This document shows, in pieces, positions 33,309 to 41,870 of a DNA stretch of 64,000 nt. Made by a program: the position numbers and the translations under genes. Location: NCBI GenBank assembly GCA_964633355.1, contig CAZWGO010000011.1, positions 1-64,000 on the forward strand. The letters run 5' to 3'. How positions within the stretch are numbered: position 1 is the stretch's first letter; every line of letters starts with the position of its first letter. This stretch comes from Micavibrio_B sp964633355 (GTDB lineage Bacteria > Pseudomonadota > Alphaproteobacteria > Micavibrionales > Micavibrionaceae). The notes below the pieces were generated by a model. That model was not told the origin of the DNA and searched no databases. It worked only from the letters and a program-made list of their open reading frames with translations.

Positions 33309-34164
33309 ATGGCATTTGTGCAGCAGGCCCAGAGAACGTTGCTGTAGATTGCGGCAAGGATGCCGTGCCCAGAGCGATTTGCGGCGACTGCGTCAATGAA
33401 TTCTTTGGACTGAAGCCGTCTTTAATTGCCCCATTCACACTTCCTTCATACGCGGCAACGCCAGCTTTTCTATCGTGAATACTCTCGCCATCCTGTTGCA
33501 CCTCGGCATGATCCTCAATATATATCTGAACATCAGTTGCGGCCTTATCCCGCAAATTTTCGGCAGCGTCCTTAGCCTGACCACCTGAAGGTCTGTACAC
33601 TATTGGCGTTGCATGGGGGTATTGAGCCGTTCCCGAAGCATCGACGTAAATGTCCTGCTCCTTACCATTGATCGTGACTTTTACATGCTCATAACCTGGC
33701 ACACCGCGCTCGGCCATTTCATGTATCAATTTCTTATGAGCATCTTTGAATTTTTCTTCGTCTTTGATCGCCCCGCCAGCACCAAGAATAGCACTGGTAA
33801 CCACATTGCTTCCTGCCACCATCCCTACGGCTTTATCAACCACATGATCTTTGAGCGCACCTGATGCACTGTTAAAAATAGCAGCCGTTGGTGTTTGCGG
33901 CACGGCGCGACAGGTTTGGGATAATTGGACACGGCCTGCCATATCAGGCGTTAAATCCCCACGGCGTATGCCGTCGAAAATCTCACCCCCGATCCATCTG
34001 GTAGCGCTTCCTGCAATGCCGCCGCCGCCGCCGCCAAGAACGGCATCTCTAACGGAGCCTGTAATGGATGGTGCTTTGCCCGAATCATAATGAGGGATTT
34101 TCTGCTTATTGGCAGTCACAACGATATCGTCACTATCAGCAGTTATTTGATTATTTTCAGCCAT
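33307..34164 (-). CDS. hypothetical protein with glycine-zipper segments
   Basis: This 285-residue protein has no signal peptide. It begins with a DDIVVTANK motif and contains two Gly/Ala-rich hydrophobic stretches (about residues 42-62 with six consecutive Gly, and about 110-133) that could insert into membranes. The rest is polar and repeat-free. No family is recognised. Gly-zipper plus polar tail is seen in some secreted effectors and toxins, but nothing here proves this. It diverges from the 52-codon ORF at 34280. Confidence 0.6.
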   Translation of the reverse strand: MAENNQITADSDDIVVTANKQKIPHYDSGKAPSITGSVRDAVLGGGGGGIAGSATRWIGGEIFDGIRRGDLTPDMAGRVQLSQTCRAVPQTPTAAIFNSASGALKDHVVDKAVGMVAGSNVVTSAILGAGGAIKDEEKFKDAHKKLIHEMAERGVPGYEHVKVTINGKEQDIYVDASGTAQYPHATPIVYRPSGGQAKDAAENLRDKAATDVQIYIEDHAEVQQDGESIHDRKAGVAAYEGSVNGAIKDGFSPKNSLTQSPQIALGTASLPQSTATFSGPAAQMP

Positions 34165-34219
34165 TTATTCCCCTTTGGCTAATTATTCATAATAATAATT
34201 AAAAATTAGTTAATAAAAC

Positions 34220-34249
34220 TTGATTTTATCCACAGGTCATGTGTATAAG
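34220..34249 (+). promoter_or_regulatory. promoter with embedded DnaA box
   Basis: TTGATT (34220-34225) and TATAAG (34244-34249) are spaced by 18 bp. The first nine spacer bases, TTATCCACA (34226-34234), match the consensus DnaA box exactly. The promoter points at the 52-codon ORF starting at 34280. Confidence 0.5.
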
Positions 34250-34279
34250 ATCATCAAATAATAACAACGAGTGTGTAAA

Positions 34280-34438
34280 ATGCGTAACCAAGCCCAAGCT
34301 TTAAGAATTGTCTATCAGCAAGAAGCCAGTCCTCTGGTTAAAACTGAAGTCAAACAAGAATTACAGCAGCAGCCCGATCGCTATGCTTCTGATCGCGATC
34401 GTCAGATTGCCATCCAGCAACAGCAGATGAATTTCTAG
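34280..34438 (+). CDS. candidate 52-residue Gln-rich small protein
   Basis: Open frame from ATG 34280 to TAG 34438, rich in Gln and charged residues, behind a promoter-like sequence and a weak GAG ribosome-binding site. Its stop codon overlaps that of the convergent zinc transporter gene through a shared CTAG. Two GATCGCGATCG-like palindromes lie near its 3' end. No family recognised; expression is unproven. Confidence 0.4.
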   Translation: MRNQAQALRIVYQQEASPLVKTEVKQELQQQPDRYASDRDRQIAIQQQQMNF

Positions 34439-35337
34439 TCACATTTTGGTGACAGACAGGGCGCTGTTTCAAATTCAAGCGTACTGTGGTGAATATCCAG
34501 TTTCTCCAGGCATAATTTGATACTGGCTTTAACAATCTCTATTGCTGCATTTTCCTGCAAAAGAATATGCGCTTCCATGGCATGACTGCCCTCGCCCATC
34601 TGGCGCAGATGAATGTGGTGGATATTTTCGACCCCATCTATCGCCGTAATTCTTTCGGTAATTTCATCCGCTGATAAATCAGATGACTTGCCATCGATCA
34701 GGATATTGATGATATCAGGAAAATCATGCATTGCGTGCATGACGATATAGCCGGAAATTGCGAGTGTGATTAGCGGGTCCAGCCATATCCAGCCGAACTG
34801 GATGATCGCCAGCCCGGCAATCATCACACCCACTGACGACACCGCATCGGCGATATTGTGCAAATAAGCCGCGCGCATGTTCTGATTTGTCTTGGCCTCC
34901 TTACGGACAAGCAAAGCCGTGCCGATATCGATGATGAGAGCAATCCCCGCAAGGACAAACATCGTCTGGCCGATGACAGGCTGCGGATCGAAAAACCGCA
35001 TGACCGCTTCGACTGCCAGCCACAGCGCGATTAAAATCAGCAGCAGGAAATTGGTGAACGCCGCCAATGTCTCGACTTTTTTATAGCCATAGGTGCGTTT
35101 TGCATCCGGTGCGCGGCGCGCGATTTTGCGGGCAATCAAAGCCAGTAATAACGCTCCGGCATCGGAGAAATTATGGATGGCGTCTGCGATCAAAGCCAGC
35201 GATCCGGCAAAAATACCGCCGACCAACTGCGCCACGGTCAGCAGCATATTGATACCGACCGCCCAGCTTATTTTACCATCGCCATGGGAGTGACTATGGC
35301 CGTGATTATGATGATGGTGACCACAGCCTGCGCCCAT
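34435..35337 (-). CDS. cation diffusion facilitator, zinc/cobalt/cadmium exporter (CzcD/ZitB type)
   Basis: This 300-residue transporter has a His-rich N-terminus (GHHHHNHGHSHSHGDG) and six transmembrane helices. The metal-site motifs are ALIADAIHNFSDAGALL in TM2 and NIADAVSSVGV in TM5. A C-terminal cytosolic ferredoxin-like domain with His residues (IHHIHLRQMGEGSHAMEAHI) follows. The family exports Zn2+ and related ions by proton antiport. Its start overlaps the gpmA stop as TAATG. Confidence 0.93.
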   Translation of the reverse strand: MGAGCGHHHHNHGHSHSHGDGKISWAVGINMLLTVAQLVGGIFAGSLALIADAIHNFSDAGALLLALIARKIARRAPDAKRTYGYKKVETLAAFTNFLLLILIALWLAVEAVMRFFDPQPVIGQTMFVLAGIALIIDIGTALLVRKEAKTNQNMRAAYLHNIADAVSSVGVMIAGLAIIQFGWIWLDPLITLAISGYIVMHAMHDFPDIINILIDGKSSDLSADEITERITAIDGVENIHHIHLRQMGEGSHAMEAHILLQENAAIEIVKASIKLCLEKLDIHHSTLEFETAPCLSPKCD

Positions 35338-35990
35338 TACGAAGCTTCTTTCTTTTCCGCCATGCGCTCGGTCAGGTAATATTTATCGACACGTTTGCCG
35401 TTTTCAAACTCGATCACCAGCGGCGACCCAGTCGGAATCTCGGTTTCATTGATATTCTCCGGCGTGTTTTCACCGAGAATAATCAGAAGTGCACGCAAGG
35501 AATTTCCATGCGCCGCCACCAGAACGTTTTTACCGGCATCGATATCGAGTTTGATCTTGTTGGTATAATAAGGACGAACCCGCTTTTCGACGACATCGAA
35601 CAGGCTCTCCCCGCCCGGAGGCTGAACGTCATAGGAGCGTCTCCAGATATGCACCTGTTCATCGCCGTATTTCAACGCTGTCTCGGCTTTGTTTAAACCG
35701 GTCAGATCCCCATAGTCACGCTCGCGCATATCTTCGCTTTTGATCATCTCTTTCAAAAGGCTATCTTCACCCGCCGCCGCCAGAGCAATCTCGGCTGTAT
35801 TGAACGCACGTTTAAGTGTAGAGGTATAAACCTTGTCAAATTTGATCCCTGCTGTTTTCAGGTTTTCGCCGGCCTGCGCAGCCTCGGCGCGGCCTTGATC
35901 GCTTAATTCCACATCGTGAAAACCGGTAAAGCGATTCTCCAGATTCCACTGGCTTTGACCATGGCGAAGCAGGACGAGATAGTTTGGCAT
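35337..35990 (-). CDS. gpmA: 2,3-bisphosphoglycerate-dependent phosphoglycerate mutase
   Basis: A glycolytic enzyme of 217 residues from the ATG at 35990 (MPNYLVLLRHGQSQWN). The phosphohistidine is in LLRHGQSQWN, the RHG partner is VLVAAHGNSLRALL, and the RERDYGDLTGLNK block is present. In-frame codons upstream of 35990 are not conserved. The shorter form, around 210-230 residues, is usual for alphaproteobacteria. It is coupled to the zinc exporter gene. Confidence 0.95.
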   Translation of the reverse strand: MPNYLVLLRHGQSQWNLENRFTGFHDVELSDQGRAEAAQAGENLKTAGIKFDKVYTSTLKRAFNTAEIALAAAGEDSLLKEMIKSEDMRERDYGDLTGLNKAETALKYGDEQVHIWRRSYDVQPPGGESLFDVVEKRVRPYYTNKIKLDIDAGKNVLVAAHGNSLRALLIILGENTPENINETEIPTGSPLVIEFENGKRVDKYYLTERMAEKKEAS

Positions 35991-36233
35991 AATGACCTCA
36001 AAATAGGGCTGGTAAATTGACTTATTCCTCCGAACATGCCAGAAGTAAAGCCGCAAGAAAAGGCCTGAGGTATATCCGAAGGTTTGTCGGTTGACCGTCA
36101 AGGACAGATATCTGCTGTCTTTAGCTGTCCACCGAGACTCCTACCAATCCCCCTCACCCATTTTTGCATTTTTGAAAACGCCACGAGTCTCAATTGGGAG
36201 GCTCGCTTTGGCACATATGAAAGGACTATCTCT

Positions 36234-38381
36234 ATGTTTAACGTCACCCGCAAAGAAATCGATTTCGGCGGTAAAAAAGTAATTCTCGAAACAGGTAAAG
36301 TCGCCCGTCAGGCCGACGGCGCAGTTTTGGCCACAATCGGCGGCACGACCGTCCTCTGTACAGCCGTTGCAGCGAAAAAAGTAAAAGAAGGTCAGGATTT
36401 CTTCCCGCTGACCGTTCACTACCAACAAAAATACTATGCGACAGGACGCATTCCTGGCGGTTTTTTCAAACGTGAAACACGCCCGTCGGAATTCGAAACG
36501 CTTACATCCCGCCTTATCGACCGTCCGATCCGCCCATTGTTTCCTGAAGATTTCCTGAATGAAGTTCAGATCATCTGTACAACAATGTCTCACGATCTTG
36601 AAAACTCCGCCGATATCGTCGCCATGATCGGCGCGTCTGCTGCGCTGACATTGTCCGGCGTTCCTTTCATGGGCCCAATCGCTGGTGCGCGCGTCGGTTA
36701 CAAAAACGGTCAATATATCCTGAACCCTTCCATGCAGGACATGGATGATTCCGAACTCGACCTAATCGTCGCCGGTACAAAAGAAGGCGTTTTGATGGTT
36801 GAATCGGAAGCGAAAGAATTATCCGAGGAAATTATGCTCGGCGCAGTTCAATTCGGATGGAAAGCCTTCCAACCTGTGATCGACGGCATCATTGCCTTGG
36901 CTGAAACAGCGGCAAAAGACGCTTGGGACCTTCCGGCTGAAAACCTGATCCACAAAGATCTATACGAGAAAATTAAAAACGCTTTCTCTGCTTCCATGAT
37001 GGAAGCCTATACAGAGAAAGACAAACTGACCCGTCAGAACAAAGTTAAAGCGGTAAAAGAAAACGCTTCACAGACTTTGGTTGATGAAGCCAATGGCATT
37101 ACATCCGGTTTAATCGGCGATCTTTGCCACAAGCTCGAAGCTGATGTCGTTCGCGGCAATATCCTGAAAACAGGCAAACGTATCGATGGCCGTACGACTG
37201 TCGATATCCGCCCGATCACTTGCGAAGTCGGCATCCTGCCACGCGTACACGGTTCTGCTCTTTTCACTCGTGGTGAAACACAGGCGATCGTCGTTACGAC
37301 TCTGGGAACAGGCCAAGACGAGCAAATCATCGACGCGCTCGAAGGCGAATACCGCGAGCGCTTCATGCTGAACTATAACTTCCCTCCATATTCTGTCGGT
37401 GAATGTGGCCGTATGGGTGCGCCGGGCCGCCGCGAAATTGGTCATGGTAAACTCGCATGGCGCGCGATCCGCCCGATGATCCCGACCGGCGAAGAATTCC
37501 CGTACACGATGCGTGTCGTCTCCGAGATCACTGAATCGAACGGCTCTTCTTCTATGGCGTCCGTTTGTGGCGGCTCTCTCTCCATGATGGATGCGGGCGT
37601 TCCTTTGATAAAACCTGTCGCCGGTATTGCAATGGGCCTTATCAAAGAAGGCAAAGACTTTGCTGTTCTCTCCGATATCCTTGGTGATGAAGATCACCTC
37701 GGTGATATGGACTTCAAAGTTGCCGGAACGACTGACGGCGTCACTGCACTTCAGATGGATTTGAAAATCGCTTCCGTTACAGAAGAGATCATGAAAATTG
37801 CCCTGGCTCAGGCACAAGAAGGACGTCTGCACATTTTGAAAGAAATGAGCAAAGCCCTGACAGGCGCACGCGAAGAGATCAGCCAGTTTGCTCCGCAAAT
37901 GGCTGTCATCACTATTCCAACTGAAAAAATCCGCGAAGTTATCGGTACAGGCGGTAAAGTGATCCGTGAAATCTGCGAAAAGTCCGGCGCGAAAGTCGAT
38001 ATCGATGACAGCGGCACGATTAAAGTCTCCGCCGTTTCCGGCGAAGCAATCGACATCGCGATTGAAATGATCCGCGGCATTACGGACGAGCCTGAGCAAG
38101 GTAAAGTCTATAACGGTAAAGTCGTAAAAATCGTCGATTTCGGCGCCTTCGTAAACTTCATGGGCGGCAAAGACGGCCTTGTCCACATCTCCGAACTCGC
38201 CGATCAACGCGTTGCGAAAACATCAGACGTCGTTTCTGAAGGTCAGCAGGTTAAAGTGCTGATGCTCGGTTCCGATGATCGCGGCAAGGTGAAATTGTCG
38301 ATGAAACGCGTTAATCAGGAAACTGGTGAAGTGATTGAAGCAAAGCCACGCGCGAGCAATGATGAGCAACAGGCTGGTTAA
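36234..38381 (+). CDS. pnp: polyribonucleotide nucleotidyltransferase (PNPase)
   Basis: A 3'-5' exoribonuclease of 715 residues from the ATG at 36234 (MFNVTRKEI, AAAGGA site upstream); an in-frame ATG 150 bp upstream is rejected. Two RNase PH domains flank an alpha-helical linker. Catalytic-region motifs include FMLNYNFPPYSVGE and GDEDHLGDMDFKVAGT. KH (GTGGKVIREI) and S1 (KIVDFGAFVNF) domains follow. The 243-bp upstream gap contains GAGACTC (36134) and GAGTCTC (36185), which could pair as a leader stem. Confidence 0.98.
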   Translation: MFNVTRKEIDFGGKKVILETGKVARQADGAVLATIGGTTVLCTAVAAKKVKEGQDFFPLTVHYQQKYYATGRIPGGFFKRETRPSEFETLTSRLIDRPIRPLFPEDFLNEVQIICTTMSHDLENSADIVAMIGASAALTLSGVPFMGPIAGARVGYKNGQYILNPSMQDMDDSELDLIVAGTKEGVLMVESEAKELSEEIMLGAVQFGWKAFQPVIDGIIALAETAAKDAWDLPAENLIHKDLYEKIKNAFSASMMEAYTEKDKLTRQNKVKAVKENASQTLVDEANGITSGLIGDLCHKLEADVVRGNILKTGKRIDGRTTVDIRPITCEVGILPRVHGSALFTRGETQAIVVTTLGTGQDEQIIDALEGEYRERFMLNYNFPPYSVGECGRMGAPGRREIGHGKLAWRAIRPMIPTGEEFPYTMRVVSEITESNGSSSMASVCGGSLSMMDAGVPLIKPVAGIAMGLIKEGKDFAVLSDILGDEDHLGDMDFKVAGTTDGVTALQMDLKIASVTEEIMKIALAQAQEGRLHILKEMSKALTGAREEISQFAPQMAVITIPTEKIREVIGTGGKVIREICEKSGAKVDIDDSGTIKVSAVSGEAIDIAIEMIRGITDEPEQGKVYNGKVVKIVDFGAFVNFMGGKDGLVHISELADQRVAKTSDVVSEGQQVKVLMLGSDDRGKVKLSMKRVNQETGEVIEAKPRASNDEQQAG

Positions 38382-38399
38382 TCAGCCTTAAGAATAAAG

Positions 38400-38427
38400 A
38401 AAAAACCCCGCTATTGCGGGGTTTTTT
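38400..38427 (+). terminator. bidirectional intrinsic terminator after pnp
   Basis: AAAAACCCCGC and GCGGGGTTTTT pair around a TATT loop with A- and T-runs on the two sides. It can serve pnp and the convergent gene ending at 38433. Confidence 0.9.
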
Positions 38428-38432
38428 AATTC

Positions 38433-38771
38433 TTAGTAAGGTCCGTATATATTACCGGGCCTATTTCCATGTCCGTTTAAATCTCCGGGATTACCGTGAC
38501 CATTCATATTTCCGAGATTGCCATGTCCATTGTTACCCATGTCATTTCCTTGAATATCACGCGCAAAGTCCGTACCCGACGACCCATCATATCCTGCAGC
38601 TACAGTTGTCGCCGCATCCGATGCATCACTTAGAGAGCTAGCTAAATTTGCAAGGTCATGGACTATCAGTGCCTTACCAGCAACACCAACAGCCGTTTTT
38701 GCAACAGCACCTGCAAAAACTTTCCCTAAAATAGCTTTGCCAATTAAAATTTCCAATCCACCTAAAATCAT
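38433..38771 (-). CDS. hypothetical small protein with NGHGN tandem repeats
   Basis: This 112-residue protein has a hydrophobic Gly/Ala-rich N-terminal half (about residues 1-36), a Ser/Asp/Ala linker and three 9-residue repeats at 81-107 (NGHGNLGNM, NGHGNPGDL, NGHGNRPGN) before a terminal YGPY. AGGAAGG precedes the ATG. The His/Asn/Gly repeats might bind metal, and the hydrophobic part could be a membrane or leader segment. No family recognised. Confidence 0.55.
   Translation of the reverse strand: MILGGLEILIGKAILGKVFAGAVAKTAVGVAGKALIVHDLANLASSLSDASDAATTVAAGYDGSSGTDFARDIQGNDMGNNGHGNLGNMNGHGNPGDLNGHGNRPGNIYGPY
38451..38531. repeat. three 27-bp tandem repeats in coding sequence
   Basis: Three diverged 27-bp units encode the NGHGN-type 9-residue repeats of the 38433-38771 protein. 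Confidence 0.6.
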
Positions 38772-39185
38772 AGTAAGTCCTTCCTGTTAATATTTTTTGA
38801 AAGACACCTTCTATATCCGCCACTTACTTTTTTTTGATGAAATAAATTGCCTGCTTCAATCACCTCCCTTTAAAAATTCAGCAAGACATAAATGTCCCAC
38901 CACGCTGAAACATCGGCGTGTCAAAAGTATGTGAGAGATCTCAATTGAAAAAATTGAATATACTCGCACCACGTCACCCTATTAAGGGACCATAGCGTGG
39001 TGTTCGCTATAGCGCTTTTTAGCTTTGTTAACGCGGCGCAAGCTGCCCCTTCAAATTCCGCGGACTTTGACGAATGAAGCCTTCAGTCATAAAAATGAAA
39101 ACATAAAATTTCTATTAGTGCAATATTTTTGGAATAAAAATATATTTTGCGTTTTAATCAAGAAATCTAATAAAATTCGTGACCT
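38772..39185. other. 414-bp gene-free, AT-rich region with possible RNA structure
   Basis: No ORF is supported. CACCACGCT (38898-38906) is perfectly complementary to AGCGTGGTG (38994-39002). GTCCC (38894-38898) can pair with GGGAC (38986-38990) in a crossing arrangement. Smaller hairpins such as TGAAGCCTTCA occur further right. On the minus strand this is the leader of the 38771 gene. A structured leader or small RNA is possible but unproven. Confidence 0.35.
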
Positions 39186-39626
39186 TTAAGCCTCGTCGAA
39201 CCAGATCTCGCAGGAATAATCCCATGTTAGCTCTTCTCCTGCTTTGATATCGCGGATGGCCGATGCGGTCATGACGTAATTTTCGAGATCGCTGTCCAGG
39301 TGCATGGTCGGTTTCTTGCTATGGTTGTACAGCATAATATAACCGAGCGGCATGCAGTATTCTTCGCCCTTGGTATCTTCATCCCATTCCAATAAATAAC
39401 CGTCCGGTGCGCTGCCGTTATGCTTGATATCTTTCATGGCAACCGGCACAACAGGCGATACTTCGATCACTTCGCCTTTTTTGATATTGCGCAGAGCGAA
39501 TACGCCACGACCTTTGTCATCACTGATTTTACGCCATGCAATAGATGCACCTAGAATGGTTTCCGGCGTATTGGCCGCCACGTTCTGATGCCAGTTCACT
39601 ACTTTTTTCGCCGCGCTGCTTTTCAT
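39186..39626 (-). CDS. SET domain-containing protein
   Basis: This 146-residue protein is almost entirely a compact SET fold: GRGVFALRNIKKGEVIE at the start, GYIMLYNHSKKP (the N-H-S signature) and VMTASAIRDIKAGEELTWDYS with the catalytic Tyr at the end. SET proteins transfer methyl groups to lysines; bacterial free-standing versions have few known targets. It diverges from ugpQ across about 110 bp. Confidence 0.9.
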   Translation of the reverse strand: MKSSAAKKVVNWHQNVAANTPETILGASIAWRKISDDKGRGVFALRNIKKGEVIEVSPVVPVAMKDIKHNGSAPDGYLLEWDEDTKGEEYCMPLGYIMLYNHSKKPTMHLDSDLENYVMTASAIRDIKAGEELTWDYSCEIWFDEA

Positions 39627-39739
39627 TGATATCTCTTATGTTGTGTTGGGATGGCTTTTTGTACATCAACTGGGTTAGAAAACTCTACAAAATTCTGCAC
39701 CTATGCTAGTGTATCCACGCAAATAATCAGGACGAAGAA

Positions 39740-40489
39740 ATGAGCGTATTAAAATTACCATCCGTTATCGGCCATCGCGGCGCTGCCGCCTACGCGCCGG
39801 AAAACACACTCGAAAGCATCCGCACCGCCGCCGAGATTGGCACGAAATGGGTTGAGCTCGATGTTAAACTGACCAAGGATGGCATCCCGATTATCTTCCA
39901 TGACGACACGCTGGAGCGCACGACCTCCGGTTACGGCCTGGTCGCCGACACCAATTATGACGATATAAAAGAACTAGAAGCTGGCCTCTGGTTTTCCGAA
40001 GGGTTTACAGGCGTTATCGTGCCGACACTCGAAGAAGCCATGGAAGTCATTCTGCATCACGATCTGGGCGTCAATTTCGAGATTAAGCCCTGCCCGGGCC
40101 GCGAAGTTGAAACCGCGGAAGTCATGCTCGATATTTTAAGCCAAGGCTGGGACGACACGTCAAAATTGCTAATCTCAAGCTTTCAGCATGTCAGCCTAGA
40201 AGTCGCTTTTGACATGGTCCCGGATTTCCATCGCGGGTTATTGCTCGAAGACGAATGGCCGGAAAACTGGAAGGAGCTTGCCGATTATTTGCAGATTAGC
40301 TCCATTAACTTCAACGGCAACGCGGCAAACCGCGAACAGGTGGAAGAATTGATCGAACTGCAAAAACCTGTCTGCGCCTATACGATAAACGACATTCAAA
40401 CCGCCAAACGCCTGCGTCAATGGGGTGTGGACGCTTTCTTTACGGATGATCCGGAAGCAGTGAATGACAGCCTGTTCAGGTCGCATTGA
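39740..40489 (+). CDS. ugpQ: glycerophosphodiester phosphodiesterase
   Basis: This 249-residue GDPD-family TIM barrel cleaves glycerophosphodiesters to glycerol-3-phosphate and an alcohol. The motif IGHRGAAAYAPENTLESI carries His-Arg and Glu ligands, followed by VELDVKLTKDGIPIIFHDDTLERTT. The C-terminal AYTINDIQTAKRL..GVDAFFTDDPE block is also standard. There is no signal peptide, so it is the cytosolic UgpQ type. It overlaps the next gene by TGATG. Confidence 0.94.
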   Translation: MSVLKLPSVIGHRGAAAYAPENTLESIRTAAEIGTKWVELDVKLTKDGIPIIFHDDTLERTTSGYGLVADTNYDDIKELEAGLWFSEGFTGVIVPTLEEAMEVILHHDLGVNFEIKPCPGREVETAEVMLDILSQGWDDTSKLLISSFQHVSLEVAFDMVPDFHRGLLLEDEWPENWKELADYLQISSINFNGNAANREQVEELIELQKPVCAYTINDIQTAKRLRQWGVDAFFTDDPEAVNDSLFRSH

Positions 40490-41067
40490 TGCCTGAAATT
40501 CTCGGTGCCCTTAGCATACTGATCGGCATTGTCGGCGAAGCCTATTACTTGCGCTCGATCTTTCGCGGCCATACCAAACCTCATATGTACACATGGCTGA
40601 TCTGGTCCATCTTGTGTACGATTGGTTGTCTTGCCCAGCTGACGGAAGATCAGGGACCGGGCACTTGGGCGCTGATTTTTACATCGACCTTCTCATGGTT
40701 GAATACAGGGCTCTGCTTTAAATATGGAGAAAAAGAGATTACAAAATCCGACAAGATTGCTCTCTTCTTCTCGCTTTTTGCCATCGTGCCATGGATCATG
40801 ACAAAAAATCCACTAGGCTCGGTTATCCTGATTTCAATTATTGATATCGTGGGCTTTTATCCAACTGTTCGAAAAACATGGAAAAAGCCCTATGAGGAAA
40901 ATTTGCTGTCCTACTATTTGGCCAATGCAAAATTATTTCTTGCCGTTCTCGCCCTTGAAAGATTCACGCTGGTCACAGCGCTTTACCCGCTCGTGATTGT
41001 TGTCACAAATTTTGCGTTTCTTGCCATGGCGCATTGGAAGCGCCGCGGGAAAATTCGCGGCGACTAG
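40489..41067 (+). CDS. multi-pass membrane protein, PQ-loop/SemiSWEET-like, hypothetical
   Basis: A hydrophobic protein of 192 residues with six to seven predicted helices. Start chosen at the ATG that overlaps the ugpQ stop; an in-frame TTG lies one codon upstream. The segment YLRSIFRGHTKPHMYTWLIW and a second, YPTVRKTWKKPYEENL, recall the P-x-x-x-x-W turns of PQ-loop transporters. Transport activity is a guess. Its stop shares a CTAG with the convergent fabI stop. Confidence 0.65.
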   Translation: MPEILGALSILIGIVGEAYYLRSIFRGHTKPHMYTWLIWSILCTIGCLAQLTEDQGPGTWALIFTSTFSWLNTGLCFKYGEKEITKSDKIALFFSLFAIVPWIMTKNPLGSVILISIIDIVGFYPTVRKTWKKPYEENLLSYYLANAKLFLAVLALERFTLVTALYPLVIVVTNFAFLAMAHWKRRGKIRGD

Positions 41068-41864
41068 GCCAGCAATTCATCCCACTGGTCCGTCGGACAC
41101 ATACCGACGACGTTAAAGCCGCAATCGACATAGTGAATTTCCCCTGTGACGGCGGTTGACATATCAGAGAGCAGATAAACGCCTGTCTGGCCAAGCTCTT
41201 CCAGTTCAACCGACCTGCGAAGCGGACTGGCCAATTGGTTGTATTTAAAAGTTTTTCTGGCGCTGCCGATAGCGGATCCCGCGAGAGTTCTCATAGGACC
41301 TGCAGAGATGGCATTTACGCGGATGGCGTCAGGACCCAGATCAGCAGCCAGATAGCGAACAGAGGCTTCGAGAGCGGCTTTGGCAACGCCCATGACGTTA
41401 TAGTTCGGCATAACCTTCTCGGCACCAAAGTAAGTCAATGTGACGGCAGAGCCGCCCTTGGTCATGATTTTCGCGGCGCGTTTCATAACAGCCGTAAAGG
41501 AATAACAGGACACGTTCATCGTGTGCAGGAAGTTTTCGAGGCTGGTATCGACATAGCGGCCCTTAAGTTCTTCCTTGTTCGAATAGGCAAGCGAATGAAC
41601 GATAAAATCAATCTGGCCCATTTCCTTTTCGATGATATCGAACGCCTTGTCGATATCGCCATCAACGGACACATCACAATCAATTAGAGTTTTAACACCG
41701 ATAGTTTTGGCCAAGGGCTCGATACGTTTTTTGAACGCGTCGCCTTGATAAGTGAAGGCAATCTCTGCGCCTTGTTCCGCACATGCTTTCGCAATCCCCC
41801 AGGCAATCGAGTGATCGTTAGCGACGCCCATAATAAGGCCGCGTTTGCCCTTCATTAATTCCAT
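41064..41864 (-). CDS. fabI: enoyl-[acyl-carrier-protein] reductase (NADH)
   Basis: A 266-residue short-chain dehydrogenase reducing enoyl-ACP in fatty-acid elongation. It has the FabI-type cofactor motif GVANDHSIAWGIAKA, the Tyr-x6-Lys active site in YNVMGVAK and DLGPDAIRVNAISAGPMRT after it. It is the last gene of fabA-fabB-fabI, 6 bp after fabB. Confidence 0.96.
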   Translation of the reverse strand: MELMKGKRGLIMGVANDHSIAWGIAKACAEQGAEIAFTYQGDAFKKRIEPLAKTIGVKTLIDCDVSVDGDIDKAFDIIEKEMGQIDFIVHSLAYSNKEELKGRYVDTSLENFLHTMNVSCYSFTAVMKRAAKIMTKGGSAVTLTYFGAEKVMPNYNVMGVAKAALEASVRYLAADLGPDAIRVNAISAGPMRTLAGSAIGSARKTFKYNQLASPLRRSVELEELGQTGVYLLSDMSTAVTGEIHYVDCGFNVVGMCPTDQWDELLA

Positions 41865-41870
41865 CTGTCT

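Noticed and set aside
36084..36233. 50-residue N-terminal extension of PNPase
   Set aside because: Translation from 36234 (MFNVTRKEI) matches the family start and has a ribosome-binding site.
37110..38207. Long minus-strand reading frame opposite pnp
   Set aside because: It is antisense to an unambiguous gene; composition reflects the complementary codons and no domain is seen.
38451..38531. Short regularly spaced repeats as a CRISPR array
   Set aside because: The repeats are 27-bp tandem units inside a coding frame without spacers, and no cas genes are present in the window.
38859..38871. Strong Shine-Dalgarno-like AAGGGAGGTGATT on the minus strand
   Set aside because: No start codon follows at proper spacing; the only nearby TTG gives an 11-codon frame directly abutting the site.
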